Shown: positions 14,807-22,249, counted from the first letter of the stretch. The stretch is 64,000 nucleotides of DNA from a virus (IMGVR_UViG_3300042922_000265:103374-167373); one strand, 5' to 3'. The notes: a model not told the origin generated them from the letters alone. Program-made: numbers and translations.

Positions 14807-14836
14807 GGTCTCTTCCTGGTGGGTGATTGGATACTT

Positions 14837-14860
14837 ACTATAACACTTCTACAGGGTCAG
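14837..14860 (-). promoter_or_regulatory. candidate promoter of the envelope-gene run
   Basis: TATAGT with CTGACC-CTGTAG upstream. The spacing to CTGACC is short (12 bp); GGCTAC at 17 bp is the alternative -35. The leader contains CACCCACCAGGAAGAG before the ATG. Confidence 0.35.
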
Positions 14861-15102
14861 TAGCCCAGTGCGCGGGCGCGGCGAGCCTCGTTCTCCTCCC
14901 GGTTGTTGCGCTCCTCGCGCTCGCGACGATTCCGGGCCTTGGACTCTTCCTCAGTCTCGGCGATCGTGGCCTTGAGTCGGTCGATCTCGTCCAGGGCCTC
15001 CAGGTGACTGTCCAGGACCTGGGCGTAAGAGTTGCTGTCCACGTAGAAGCTCATCTTGTGGGCAAACCGACGCTTGTCCTGCAGCGTCTCGCGCTTCATC
15101 AT
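14857..15102 (-). CDS. coiled-coil protein, 81 aa
   Basis: Almost entirely helical and charged: LDSHLEALDEIDRLKATIAE followed by an Arg/Glu/Asn-rich stretch (NRREREERNNREENEARR). ATG overlaps the stop of the tiny membrane gene upstream. Function unknown; a multimerising adaptor is plausible. Confidence 0.72.
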   Translation of the reverse strand: MMKRETLQDKRRFAHKMSFYVDSNSYAQVLDSHLEALDEIDRLKATIAETEEESKARNRREREERNNREENEARRARALGY

Positions 15103-15212
15103 TTCTCGCCTCCGGTGATGTCATTGATGGTTTGGTTGGCCATTGCCCGCACCGAGCAGGCCAAGGCCAGCGGGATCAGCAGGACCGCGATGACGGCCAC
15201 CCAACCCCACAT
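15099..15212 (-). CDS. 37-residue one-helix membrane protein
   Basis: MWGWVAVIAVLLIPLALACSVRAM is a single hydrophobic helix followed by a short polar tail. The start is TGATG-coupled to the upstream gene and the stop overlaps the next ATG. A Cys at 19 could be a lipidation site, but the context is weak. Confidence 0.6.
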   Translation of the reverse strand: MWGWVAVIAVLLIPLALACSVRAMANQTINDITGGEK

Positions 15213-15529
15213 CAGTTCTTAGCCCTTCCATCGGTGTAGGCGGTGTAGGTGCGGGTGGCCTCACGCTTGCCACCGTTGTCGATCGCGACGAACTGGTCGG
15301 TCATCACGATCAGACCCCGCAGTTCCTCGGCGGTAGCCTGTTCGATCTGCTGGCGCATCTTGTTGACGGTGCGCTTGATGACCGCCGAGTTGTCGCTGTA
15401 GTTGCCACGGCAGCCGCAGGCGCAGCCCAACTTGCCGGAGTAGGTCAGCGAGATGGGCTTGTCCAGCTCGTTGAGTGCCCGGTTCTTGAGGATGATGGTC
15501 TCGGTGGACAGATCGGTGACGAGAGGCAT
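15212..15529 (-). CDS. hypothetical Cys-motif protein, 105 aa
   Basis: The start MPLVTDLSTETIILKN follows GGAGGCGTC. A short CACGC cluster at 36-40 may bind zinc. A basic helix KRTVNKMRQQIEQATAEEL follows. Function unknown. Confidence 0.7.
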   Translation of the reverse strand: MPLVTDLSTETIILKNRALNELDKPISLTYSGKLGCACGCRGNYSDNSAVIKRTVNKMRQQIEQATAEELRGLIVMTDQFVAIDNGGKREATRTYTAYTDGRAKN

Positions 15530-15561
15530 GACGCCTCCTTTCGGTGGGAGGGACTGGCAGG

Positions 15562-15975
15562 TTAGAGGAAGGCGGAGACGGCGTCGTCCAGGGCGGCGAA
15601 GATGGCCGAACGGCCCGCGTAGGAGGGACGTGAGTCCTCGTACTCACCGTCGGTCAGCTCGCCGACCGAGATACCCAGCGCGTCAGCTTCGGCCTCGTAG
15701 CGCTGCTGATCGGTCATCTGGTTGTCCTCGTCGGCCAGAGCGGCCTCGGCAGCGTTGTCATCGAACTCGACGCCGTCGACCAGGATGGTGAAGTTGGCGA
15801 CCGGGGTCTCGTCGATCTGATGGGCCTTGATGGCGAAGGTGCGACCGTCGAGCTTGACGACGTAGTTGACGGTGCCGTCCTTGAGAGGAAAGGCGGTGGC
15901 GACACCCTCGGCGACGAAGAGGTCAACAACAGAGCGGTCGTAGCGGGCGGCGGCAGTGGCGGCGATGGTAGGCAT
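15562..15975 (-). CDS. hypothetical protein, 137 aa
   Basis: The N-terminal beta-rich half (YVVKLDGRTFAIKAHQ, FTILVDGVEFDD) leads to an acidic helical half (DQQRYEAEADALGISVGEL). It is driven by the promoter at 16013-16041 and has a 37-nt leader with CACAGGAGACGAA. Function unknown. Confidence 0.75.
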   Translation of the reverse strand: MPTIAATAAARYDRSVVDLFVAEGVATAFPLKDGTVNYVVKLDGRTFAIKAHQIDETPVANFTILVDGVEFDDNAAEAALADEDNQMTDQQRYEAEADALGISVGELTDGEYEDSRPSYAGRSAIFAALDDAVSAFL

Positions 15976-16012
15976 TTCGTCTCCTGTGGGTGGTTTCGTG
16001 CGGTACCTGTTA

Positions 16013-16041
16013 AGTATGACAGAGACTAGAACCTATTGCAA
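16013..16041 (-). promoter_or_regulatory. promoter, TTCTAG family
   Basis: TTGCAA, 17-bp spacer with TTCTAG, CATACT, followed by a leader carrying an SD for the gene starting at 15975. Confidence 0.8.
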
Positions 16042-16048
16042 CCCCTGA

Positions 16049-16399
16049 TCAGTAATTGCGCGTCATCAGCATCCAGGTCTCGACCGTGGACTTCTTGTTC
16101 CGATCGCGCGGGCCGACGCTGTCACTGGTGCTGACGTATTGGCCATTCAGGGCGGCCTGATCCCTGGGAGTCTGGAAGGTGGCCGAAGTGATCGCGCCCA
16201 GGTAGTTGTAGGTGACCCGAATGTCCTCGGTGAGACGGAATCCCTGCAGGTCGGCAATGATGCGCAGCTTGTGGTCGGGAGGCAACTGCACGGAGGCATG
16301 AAAGGTATCGGACCAGGCACGATTCTCCGCCAGGGTCCACCCCGTACGCTCAGCTAGAGTGCGCAGGTCTTCGCGAGTCTTGGAGAGCTTGTTGGTCAT
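16049..16399 (-). CDS. hypothetical protein, 116 aa
   Basis: Helical N-terminus MTNKLSKTREDLRTLAERTG, then a beta-rich region (DHKLRIIADLQGFRLTED). The ATG is 6 nt after a -10 box, so translation is probably leaderless. Function unknown. Confidence 0.75.
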   Translation of the reverse strand: MTNKLSKTREDLRTLAERTGWTLAENRAWSDTFHASVQLPPDHKLRIIADLQGFRLTEDIRVTYNYLGAITSATFQTPRDQAALNGQYVSTSDSVGPRDRNKKSTVETWMLMTRNY

Positions 16400-16405
16400 G
16401 GTCTA

Positions 16406-16435
16406 ATTAAAGCAGACTAGAACGACATGGCGCAA
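16406..16435 (-). promoter_or_regulatory. leaderless promoter, TTCTAG family
   Basis: TTGCGC, 18-bp spacer with TTCTAG, TTTAAT, 6 nt to the ATG at 16399. Confidence 0.75.
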
Positions 16436-16439
16436 GCGC

Positions 16440-16679
16440 CTAGAACCCGCAGGGTACGTCAGAGCCCTCATCGCCCGCGTGGCTCTCCAGCTCGGAGCTG
16501 CCGTCGGAGTAGTACACCCGGACTGCCGAGTGGTGGCCGCACATCTCAGCCTCACGCCTGACCACTGTCGATTCGGGAGGGTCGAACGTAGCGCACCTTG
16601 GTGCCTCGTCCCACCACGGGTGCGGGGTCCAGGAGACCCGATCGATCTCATCGCGGAGCGGCCCGATGCCCTTCCTCAT
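16440..16679 (-). CDS. hypothetical protein, 79 aa
   Basis: The start MRKGIGPLRDEIDRV overlaps the upstream stop (ATGA). It has a CGHHS cluster and acidic C-terminus. Function unknown. Confidence 0.68.
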   Translation of the reverse strand: MRKGIGPLRDEIDRVSWTPHPWWDEAPRCATFDPPESTVVRREAEMCGHHSAVRVYYSDGSSELESHAGDEGSDVPCGF

Positions 16680-16870
16680 TTGTTCATCGTCCTCGCGTCG
16701 TACTGCTCCTGAGTCTCGCACCAGCACCGGTCATTCCACTGGTTGGTGCAGGTGTGCCTTGGCAGATCTCCTCGCGCGCGGGCGCTCTTGGTCCACTCCC
16801 GGCTGGTCTCCTCACGAAGCTCCCGCTGATCCTCGGGGAAGGACGCGGGGCGCGTGGCCCTGCGCCTCAT
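16676..16870 (-). CDS. hypothetical protein, 64 aa
   Basis: Basic N-terminus (MRRRATRPASFPED), then CTNQWNDRCWC, a Cys cluster that may bind metal. ATGA overlaps at both ends support translation. Function unknown. Confidence 0.65.
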   Translation of the reverse strand: MRRRATRPASFPEDQRELREETSREWTKSARARGDLPRHTCTNQWNDRCWCETQEQYDARTMNK

Positions 16871-17181
16871 TGCATCCAGTCCGGGCGCGGGTCGATGAAG
16901 TCGCTGATCGAGAAGACACACATCGGCGGCGCGGGATGCTCGTCGGTCTCCCACTCGCCGCACCCGTGGCAGCGATGGGTCAGCTCGCCGTCGATCATCA
17001 TCAGATCGCTGCTGTAGATCAGCTCATGGCTGGTGGGCTGCTCACGGACCCCGGCGGCTACCTCCAGGGTCACCAGGCCCAGCCAGACGTGGCTCCTGGT
17101 GCGCGGGTCCCAGAACCGATCGCGGCGTTCGCGCCACTGGACACCGAAGGGCTTCATGTCGTCGATGGCATGTCGGGCCAT
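16867..17181 (-). CDS. zinc-knuckle protein, 104 aa
   Basis: Start MARHAIDDMKPFGVQWRERR; the C-terminal part has CHGCGEWETDEH, a probable zinc-binding pair. The frame is open much further upstream, but that extension overlaps three other genes and lacks a ribosome site, so the start at 17181 (TGATG with the previous stop) is used. Confidence 0.7.
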   Translation of the reverse strand: MARHAIDDMKPFGVQWRERRDRFWDPRTRSHVWLGLVTLEVAAGVREQPTSHELIYSSDLMMIDGELTHRCHGCGEWETDEHPAPPMCVFSISDFIDPRPDWMQ

Positions 17182-17336
17182 CAGTACCCCCTCCGAATGC
17201 TCCAGTAGATGCGCTTGGCGCAGGCGGCCTCGTTGCTGCAGATCACCTCGGTGACGGTGCGCGGGTAGGGCTGGTAGCCGCGCGTGCCCTGGCGACCGCA
17301 CAGACAGCAGAACTTCATCAGGCTGTAGTCGTCCAT
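17181..17336 (-). CDS. small zinc-ribbon protein (tandem copy 2)
   Basis: 51 residues: FCCLCGRQGTRGYQ, then VICSNEAACAKRIYW. The layout Cys-x2-Cys, GTRG, Cys-x5-Cys with a basic aromatic end is shared with the gene at 17336-17509. Start and stop both overlap neighbours as TGATG. Probably a zinc-binding nucleic-acid or protein adaptor; function unknown. Confidence 0.7.
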   Translation of the reverse strand: MDDYSLMKFCCLCGRQGTRGYQPYPRTVTEVICSNEAACAKRIYWSIRRGY

Positions 17337-17509
17337 CACCATTTCCATCCTGCCGGTTTACCCACCTTGCGCCACACCCGCTTGTCACAGGCGATCGACG
17401 CCGTGCAGCGGTACTGGCCCTTGTGCTTGCCCCAACGCACCTCGTGGAAGCCACGAGTGCCGACGCGCTCGCACAGAAAACAGACGCGGCTAACGGGTCT
17501 GTGTGCCAT
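17336..17509 (-). CDS. small zinc-ribbon protein (tandem copy 1)
   Basis: 57 residues: VCFLCERVGTRGFHEV, then RCTASIACDKRVW. It shares Cys spacing, GTRG and the basic aromatic ending with the downstream gene, so the two are tandem duplicates. Its stop overlaps the start of copy 2. Confidence 0.7.
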   Translation of the reverse strand: MAHRPVSRVCFLCERVGTRGFHEVRWGKHKGQYRCTASIACDKRVWRKVGKPAGWKW

Positions 17510-17609
17510 CGTGCACCTCCATCAGGCTCCAGTGGTCCCATTGCGGCGGCGTGGTGCCAAACAGGGCGTGCATGCGGATCTCCGCCACGATCGTGGCCCA
17601 GGGGACCAT
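17490..17609 (-). CDS. 39-residue hypothetical protein
   Basis: Start MVPWATIVAEIRMHALF overlaps the upstream stop (TAATG). The 3' end overlaps the next gene by 20 nt. Function unknown. Confidence 0.5.
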   Translation of the reverse strand: MVPWATIVAEIRMHALFGTTPPQWDHWSLMEVHDGTQTR

Positions 17610-18004
17610 TACCAGGCCACCAGAAGGATGCAGCGGTCCCGGTGGCCGGTCCTGCAGCGCGCGCAGGCGTAGGCGGCACCAACCTCGGGGTGGTCGTGAC
17701 AAGACCGCTGTCCCAGCGCGCCCAGCGGCGCGCTGCGCCCAGAGGCCAGGGCGTGCAGCTTGCGCGCAGGCGGAGTGTAGGGCCGATCGAGCTGCCACGC
17801 CTTGATGCCCTCGATAGACAACCCCGCGCGGTAAGTGCGCTCCACCTGACCGCTGTACACAGTGATCCAGCCCCGGTTCTCCAGCTTCCTGGCCGTCGGC
17901 TTGGTGGAGTTGGCGAAGGTCCAGACCTGCTCACCGAGCCGGTACCGGGCAGCCAGCACCTCCATCATCAGGTCTTCGCTGGGCGAGACGTCGGCGGCGC
18001 TCAT
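17609..18004 (-). CDS. hypothetical protein with C-terminal Cys/His cluster
   Basis: 131 residues: a helical start with LMMEVLAARYRLGEQVWTF, a winged-like middle (ARKLENRGWITVYSGQVE), and CHDHPEVGAAYACARCRTGH at the end, resembling a zinc-binding site. Start at 18004 overlaps the upstream stop (ATGA). Function unknown. Confidence 0.68.
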   Translation of the reverse strand: MSAADVSPSEDLMMEVLAARYRLGEQVWTFANSTKPTARKLENRGWITVYSGQVERTYRAGLSIEGIKAWQLDRPYTPPARKLHALASGRSAPLGALGQRSCHDHPEVGAAYACARCRTGHRDRCILLVAW

Positions 18005-18177
18005 CGTTCCCGCTTGATCGTCATCAGCAAGCGCTGGTGAGCTGAGGGCGCGGGGTGGTTGACCCGGCTGGCGTCGTAGCGATTCTCCCAGCCGGTGCGC
18101 ATCCAGTGCCCAAAGGACCAGAAGACCTGGGGAGACTTCATCGACGGCGTCCAGCCGTTCTTGTGGTGGACCCCCAT
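18001..18177 (-). CDS. 58-residue hypothetical protein
   Basis: Frame MGVHHKNGWTPSMKSP ending LLMTIKRER, Trp- and His-rich and basic. TGATG and ATGA overlaps at the two ends support it. Function unknown. Confidence 0.6.
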   Translation of the reverse strand: MGVHHKNGWTPSMKSPQVFWSFGHWMRTGWENRYDASRVNHPAPSAHQRLLMTIKRER

Positions 18178-18362
18178 CACTGCCTCCGCTTCTTCTTGGA
18201 CTGATTCTCGGCCTTGCGAGTACCGACGAATCGACCACCGGCAGGCAGACCCCGATCGTAGGTGTAGTCAGTACCACCACCGTGGGACTTGATGTCGGTG
18301 ATGATCCGCTCATGCTCCACGGTGATGATCACCCGGTCGCCAATCTCAAAGTCGCTCATCAT
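18177..18362 (-). CDS. small beta-barrel-like basic protein
   Basis: 61 residues: MMSDFEIGDRVIITVEHERI resembles an SH3/KOW-like beta barrel, followed by a strongly basic tail (RKAENQSKKKRRQ). A nucleic-acid-binding role is plausible. Coupled by overlap at both ends. Confidence 0.65.
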   Translation of the reverse strand: MMSDFEIGDRVIITVEHERIITDIKSHGGGTDYTYDRGLPAGGRFVGTRKAENQSKKKRRQ

Positions 18363-18529
18363 TCCCCCTGATTCGGTGCGATCTCGTCGGCCAGGTCAAT
18401 CAGCTTCTGGGCCAGGTCCTGGTCTTTGGTGTACCCCACGACGATCGCGGCAGCGTCGTGCAAGGTGGCAGCGGACTTGAAGCGCAGCTCGCGCTGGGCC
18501 GGGGTCAAGGGCTTGGGCTCAGTAGACAT
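18359..18529 (-). CDS. 56-residue helical protein
   Basis: Start MSTEPKPLTPAQREL with GAGGACGA upstream; two helices (FKSAATLHDAAAIVVGYTK, LAQKLIDLADEIAP). It overlaps the upstream membrane gene by 11 nt. Function unknown. Confidence 0.65.
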   Translation of the reverse strand: MSTEPKPLTPAQRELRFKSAATLHDAAAIVVGYTKDQDLAQKLIDLADEIAPNQGE

Positions 18530-18668
18530 CGTCGTCCTCCTTGTCGAGCACCAGGGCCAGGGCCTTGGCGATGAATACGCCAGCGAGACCAATGACCAGC
18601 ATCGGTACGGCAATGTAGCCCATCAGGCCCCAGAATTGATCCCACGGGAACTCACTCACAGCTTTCAC
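18519..18668 (-). CDS. 49-residue one-helix membrane protein
   Basis: A GTG at 18668 overlaps the stop of the metalloprotein gene (GTGA). The hydrophobic segment YIAVPMLVIGLAGVFIAKAL is followed by a DKEDDDVY tail. Function unknown. Confidence 0.6.
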   Translation of the reverse strand: MKAVSEFPWDQFWGLMGYIAVPMLVIGLAGVFIAKALALVLDKEDDDVY

Positions 18669-19153
18669 AGCTTCACGTCTCCGGTTCGGTAGAGGATGGC
18701 CAGGGCGGTGCTGACCTGCGGACCCATGGTGTGACTCAGCAGGGTGACGAACGTGCGGGCGAAGTCCGGGCCGTGACCATGGGACTTGCTGTAGTGATGG
18801 GCCAACTCGTGCAGGACCACGGTCTCCCGCAGTGCCCAGCCCGATCCGCTGGCCATCTTGGTGGCCTTGGTGTTGATGGCGATCGTGTTCAGCCGGTAGT
18901 GCGCGGCAGTGTCGCCCCGGCGCTCGCGGACGTGGACGCGGCCCACCTTGCCGAACGCACCGATCACGTTCGGGTTCAGGGTGACCAGGTCCACGTAGCG
19001 CTGGACGGCGGCCAGGTCCTCGAACTTGCGCTCGGGCTCCAGCTGCAGTGGCACGCCGTGGAGGTTGATGTTGCCTCCCACGTTGTCGTACAGCCACTGC
19101 AGCTGGTGCTCGGCGGAGTAGACCTTACTCTGCTGGAAGTCTCGGTTGCTCAT
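18665..19153 (-). CDS. HExxH putative metallohydrolase (TIGR04338-like)
   Basis: 162 residues with the zincin motif HELAHH followed by HGPDFARTF, a third ligand His 10 residues after the HExxH. The size and pattern match a small actinobacterial and actinophage putative metallohydrolase family (known to me as TIGR04338) of undefined substrate. The ATG lies 7 nt after a -10 box, so it is predicted leaderless. The frame remains open upstream to 19450, but that region is another gene. Confidence 0.8.
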   Translation of the reverse strand: MSNRDFQQSKVYSAEHQLQWLYDNVGGNINLHGVPLQLEPERKFEDLAAVQRYVDLVTLNPNVIGAFGKVGRVHVRERRGDTAAHYRLNTIAINTKATKMASGSGWALRETVVLHELAHHYSKSHGHGPDFARTFVTLLSHTMGPQVSTALAILYRTGDVKL

Positions 19154-19160
19154 GAGATCT

Positions 19161-19190
19161 ACTCTAGCACATAGAACCCCGGAAGGTCTA
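19161..19190 (-). promoter_or_regulatory. leaderless promoter of the HExxH gene
   Basis: TAGACC, 18-bp spacer with TTCTAT, TAGAGT, 7 nt to the ATG at 19153. Confidence 0.65.
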
Positions 19191-20081
19191 GGCGATAGCC
19201 TTGCGTGATCCGATCGATGCCGAGCTGGAGATCCGGGCGTTGGCACCGGCAGCCGAGCCCGCGCGCGAGGAGGTGTAGGCACCGCCACCGCTCCAGCCAC
19301 CCCGGTAAGAGCCACGGGCGTTGGACTTCTCCTTGTACAGGTTGGCCACGGCCTCCTTCTTCTCGACCAGCACCAGGGCGTAGCCGACATCGCCCTTGGC
19401 CTGCTCGGAGCCCTGCAGCATCTCGGAGGCGTGGACCTTCTCCATAGCATCGAACTTGGCCTGGGCCAGGCGCGAGCCGACGCGGCGGGCGAAGGACTGC
19501 TGGAAGTCCAGGCGCGCGGTCAGCCAGCTCACCGGCTTCTCCTCGCGACCGACCCATTCCTCGACAATGTCGTTGTGCCAGTAGTAGCGCTCGTACTCCG
19601 TGCGCGAGATCTGCTTGCCGGTGACCTTGTTGCGGTAGATCCAGCGGCCACCGACAGTGCGGGTGTCCTTCTTCCACTCGCCGGTCTTGCGGTACTCCGC
19701 AGCGGCGGCGGCCATCTGGACTGACAGGCTGGTGAATAGCGCCTCGGCGACGTCGATGTCCTCCTCGAACCCGAACGCGATGACGTAGGTCGAGTTGCGG
19801 GCGATGTTGAACTTGATGTCGTTGACCTCGGCGATGCCCTGGAAGAGTCGAACCAGGGTGTTGAGGCCCTTGGTGCCGCGCACGCCCATGGTGATGGTGC
19901 GCACGACGGGGACGGTGCGCTCCTTGGCGATCGTCATGTGGCGGGCCTTGGCCAGGTCCACCGAGTAGGTGGTCGCCAGCTCTTGGGCCTTGCGCATGAA
20001 AACCTCGGCCTCGGCATTGGTGCCAGCGTTCTCGGCCTGATTGAGGATCTTGGCGATCTTGGCGGTGATGGAGTCAGACAC
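19188..20081 (-). CDS. DUF2786-containing protein
   Basis: 297 residues from a GTG with GAAGGAGA 7 nt upstream. Residues 4-45 (ITAKIAKILNQAENAGTNAE, MRKAQELATTYSVD) match DUF2786, a short helical domain found in phage and bacterial proteins. The remainder is alpha/beta with a helical core and ends in a Gly/Ser-rich tail with GSYRGGWSGGGAY. Function not established. Confidence 0.8.
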   Translation of the reverse strand: MSDSITAKIAKILNQAENAGTNAEAEVFMRKAQELATTYSVDLAKARHMTIAKERTVPVVRTITMGVRGTKGLNTLVRLFQGIAEVNDIKFNIARNSTYVIAFGFEEDIDVAEALFTSLSVQMAAAAAEYRKTGEWKKDTRTVGGRWIYRNKVTGKQISRTEYERYYWHNDIVEEWVGREEKPVSWLTARLDFQQSFARRVGSRLAQAKFDAMEKVHASEMLQGSEQAKGDVGYALVLVEKKEAVANLYKEKSNARGSYRGGWSGGGAYTSSRAGSAAGANARISSSASIGSRKAIA

Positions 20082-20124
20082 TGGGTGTCTCCTTCTCGTG
20101 TGGGTGAGGTGTAGGTGCCCACTA

Positions 20125-20153
20125 ATCATGACAGAAGCTAGAACGAAATGCAA
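20125..20153 (-). promoter_or_regulatory. promoter of the DUF2786 gene
   Basis: TTGCAT, 17-bp spacer with TTCTAG, CATGAT, then a 43-nt leader. The TAG inside TTCTAG is also the stop codon of the upstream 33-residue gene. Confidence 0.7.
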
Positions 20154-20239
20154 GTCATGATGGCAAACGAAAACAGAATGGTCGCCACCACCAGGCCACT
20201 GATGTAGCCGTACCAGAACATACGACTCGGGTCACCCAT
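20138..20239 (-). CDS. 33-residue membrane peptide
   Basis: MGDPSRMFWYGYISGLV then VATILFSFAIMTC: one hydrophobic helix. It starts in a TGATG overlap with the Pth2 stop and ends inside the promoter of the next gene. Function unknown. Confidence 0.55.
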   Translation of the reverse strand: MGDPSRMFWYGYISGLVVATILFSFAIMTCISF

Positions 20240-20646
20240 CAGAACAGCTTCAACCATCCGGTGACCGGGGCGAGCTTCTCGTCAGTGTCAGGCCCCACCG
20301 CGATGCAGGTGAACGTGGTGCGCCCACCGAACTCGGTGAGCCCGTTGTCGAGGATGGGCGCGGCGATGAGCCCCTGGGCCAGCGCGTCGGTGTAGACGTC
20401 ACTCAACTGGACCTCGGACTCCGCCCGGACGACGACCTTGGTGAAGCTGTTCTGCAGCCACTCGTCGACCAGCAGAGCCTTCTTGGACCACTCCGCCGTC
20501 TCCTCCTCGGTGCCACTGAATCCCTGCAGGTAGGGCAGGACGGCGGCCATGGAGGCGTGGGCGGCCTGGGCCATCAGCTTGCCGCTGCGGACCTTGTGTC
20601 CCTCGGTGTTGCGGAGATCGGTCCGCATGACGATGACCTGCTTCAT
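20239..20646 (-). CDS. peptidyl-tRNA hydrolase, Pth2 family (copy 2)
   Basis: 135 residues with the canonical Pth2 layout: KQVIVMRTDL, GKLMAQAAHASMAAV (the G-K-x-x-AQ-x-AHA helix), KVVVRAESEVQL, a second helix, and TFTCIAVGPDTDEKL. Pth2 hydrolyses peptidyl-tRNA drop-off products and recycles tRNA. With the CCA-adding enzyme and phage tRNAs it forms a tRNA-maintenance set. Start overlaps the upstream stop (ATGA). Confidence 0.9.
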   Translation of the reverse strand: MKQVIVMRTDLRNTEGHKVRSGKLMAQAAHASMAAVLPYLQGFSGTEEETAEWSKKALLVDEWLQNSFTKVVVRAESEVQLSDVYTDALAQGLIAAPILDNGLTEFGGRTTFTCIAVGPDTDEKLAPVTGWLKLF

Positions 20647-20981
20647 TTGTAGTCCTCGAAGTAGCTGATGGCGAGCTTAACGCCGTCGATCTTGGCCGAC
20701 AGACGATTGCGCTCGGCACGCGCGGCGCTCGGATGCAGCTCATCGTGGCGCTCCTGCAACCGGGCCACGGCCCGCTGTAGACGGGACTTGATGTCGGGAT
20801 CGTGGGTCACCTGCAGCTCGTAGCCCATCACCATCAGCTCGTCGCGGATACGCGCGCTGATCACCTTGACGTCGTGATTGCCCTGGTCGTCGGTGAAGTC
20901 CATGCCGAGCATGGCGGCCTCTAGAACCGCGTGGGCTTCAGGCCCGCTCTTGACCGTCTTGATGTAGATCGATGACGTCAT
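20643..20981 (-). CDS. helical hypothetical protein, 112 aa
   Basis: Start MTSSIYIKTVKSGPEAH after GGAGGTTTTC. Long charged helices (SRLQRAVARLQERHDEL) and a C-terminal LSAKIDGVKLAISYFEDY. Function unknown. Confidence 0.72.
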   Translation of the reverse strand: MTSSIYIKTVKSGPEAHAVLEAAMLGMDFTDDQGNHDVKVISARIRDELMVMGYELQVTHDPDIKSRLQRAVARLQERHDELHPSAARAERNRLSAKIDGVKLAISYFEDYK

Positions 20982-21073
20982 GTGAAAACCTCCGTGATGA
21001 GTAGGTAGATGCCGTATCCCAGGGCGAACAGGATGAACGCTGCCAGGATGACGTGGATGATGATCAGGATCAC
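20978..21073 (-). CDS. 31-residue membrane peptide
   Basis: A GTG start overlapping the upstream stop; the whole peptide is hydrophobic (MILIIIHVILAAFILFALGY). It resembles other one-helix peptides at 15099, 37165, 42787 and 42882. Confidence 0.55.
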   Translation of the reverse strand: MILIIIHVILAAFILFALGYGIYLLITEVFT

Positions 21074-21459
21074 CGCGCGGTCCGCACCACGCACAGGTTG
21101 GAGGTGACCAAGTCGATCTGCAGCGAGTCACCACCGTTGATCTCGACACCCTTGACTCCACGGTCGCGGCTGTACTTGACCATGATGTCGTGATGAAACT
21201 CGTCGTCGTTGTGCGGGTTGAAATGCACGGTCTGGTAGCCGTAGTGCTCCGGGACGTAGATGCGGTTGTCGTAGTCGCCGTACCAGATGCTGGTCTTCTC
21301 CACGGTGCCCAGGTGCTCGGCGAGCTTATCCTGGGCCACCTTGGTGGCGCGGCGGCCCTCAGTGAGGCGCTTCTGCGCCCAGGCGGGCAGCTTGTCCTCG
21401 CGGGGGTCCGGGGTAGCCAGCTCCTCGGGCTTGAGTGGGGGAGGGTGTCGTGTGCTCAT
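21070..21459 (-). CDS. hypothetical protein, 129 aa
   Basis: Start MSTRHPPPLKPEELATP with GAGGCAATC upstream. Middle section AWAQKRLTEGRRATKVAQDK is a basic helix, followed by a beta-rich aromatic part (SIWYGDYDNRIYVPEHYGY). Function unknown. Confidence 0.72.
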   Translation of the reverse strand: MSTRHPPPLKPEELATPDPREDKLPAWAQKRLTEGRRATKVAQDKLAEHLGTVEKTSIWYGDYDNRIYVPEHYGYQTVHFNPHNDDEFHHDIMVKYSRDRGVKGVEINGGDSLQIDLVTSNLCVVRTAR

Positions 21460-21469
21460 GATTGCCTCC

Positions 21470-21706
21470 TCAGGCGGTTGCGTAGATCTCGATGTGCCAG
21501 GTGGTGCTGACGGGGGTGGGTTGGGTGGTGTCGTCGTCGGGCACCAGCGCAACGCTGGTGATCTTCCAGGCCATGTCGTCGAAATGGATGGTCTGACCCA
21601 CCACGGGCATGACCGGCATGCCGTTGAACCAGCGCGTGACCTGGATGCTGCGCGGGAAAGCTCCGGGGTCCGGGTTGTCCTTGTACCCGGTGACGTGCAT
21701 CCTCAT
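21470..21706 (-). CDS. hypothetical beta-rich protein, 78 aa
   Basis: MRMHVTGYKDNPDPGAFP then a beta-strand-rich domain with TIHFDDMAWKITSVALVPDD. TGATG overlap with the upstream stop. Function unknown. Confidence 0.7.
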   Translation of the reverse strand: MRMHVTGYKDNPDPGAFPRSIQVTRWFNGMPVMPVVGQTIHFDDMAWKITSVALVPDDDTTQPTPVSTTWHIEIYATA

Positions 21707-22179
21707 CAGGCTGCCGCGCGCTTGATCGCCTTGCGGATCTTCTCAGAGGCGCGGAAGTCAGCATGCCAGCGATCCTCGATCTTGGCCGAGCCATAGAAGT
21801 TGACGTCGAAGTAGTCGACCTGGATCTCGCTGGCGTCGTAGTTGTAGGACGAATGGATGTCCTTGAGAACCTTCTCGACACCCTGGCCCTTGATGGTCAG
21901 TACCTCGGAGGTGCGACCACGCGAGCAATCCCAGTGGTTGCAGCCGGTCTTGGCCTGGCCGGGGCAGGTCTCCCACATGCCCTCCAGATCGATGGCGGTG
22001 ATGTCGATCGAGCGGCCACCGGAGTAGTTGTCCACCTTCACCGAGTAGTTGCGCATCCCACCGGGAAGCGTGCCCGTCTTGATCGCGGCCTTGATGTCAG
22101 CTCGCATGCTCTTGGCGATCTCGGAAGCGGTGACGTAGGTGGTGGGGCAGTTGCGTCCGGTGAACTTGCGCTCGTACAT
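21706..22179 (-). CDS. LPD29-like domain protein
   Basis: 157 residues. The block TASEIAKSMRADIKAA and LPGGMRNYSVKVDNYSGG with SIDITAIDLEG fits the pattern of large-polyvalent-protein domain 29, here as a stand-alone protein; this is recognition by eye. A cysteine pair near CPGQAKTGCNHWDC may bind metal. It has its own TTCTAG-type promoter and a CACAGGAGACCACC leader. Confidence 0.68.
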   Translation of the reverse strand: MYERKFTGRNCPTTYVTASEIAKSMRADIKAAIKTGTLPGGMRNYSVKVDNYSGGRSIDITAIDLEGMWETCPGQAKTGCNHWDCSRGRTSEVLTIKGQGVEKVLKDIHSSYNYDASEIQVDYFDVNFYGSAKIEDRWHADFRASEKIRKAIKRAAA

Positions 22180-22215
22180 GGTGGTCTCCTGTGGGTGGTG
22201 GTTGCGTGTGTATTT

Positions 22216-22244
22216 AGTATAGCAGACTAGAACGATTGATGCAA
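22216..22244 (-). promoter_or_regulatory. promoter of the LPD29-like gene
   Basis: TTGCAT, 17-bp spacer with TTCTAG (shifted two bases relative to most copies), TATACT, then a leader of 36 nt with an SD. Confidence 0.78.
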
Positions 22245-22249
22245 ACCGT

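Noticed and set aside
16867-17934. One 355-codon minus-strand frame
   Set aside because: It spans three to four other small genes that have overlapping starts and stops and Cys motifs. Only the last 104 codons, from 17181, look like protein.
18665-19450. Longer HExxH protein starting at 19450
   Set aside because: The extra 99 codons overlap the DUF2786 gene and its reading, while the ATG at 19153 has a promoter at leaderless distance.
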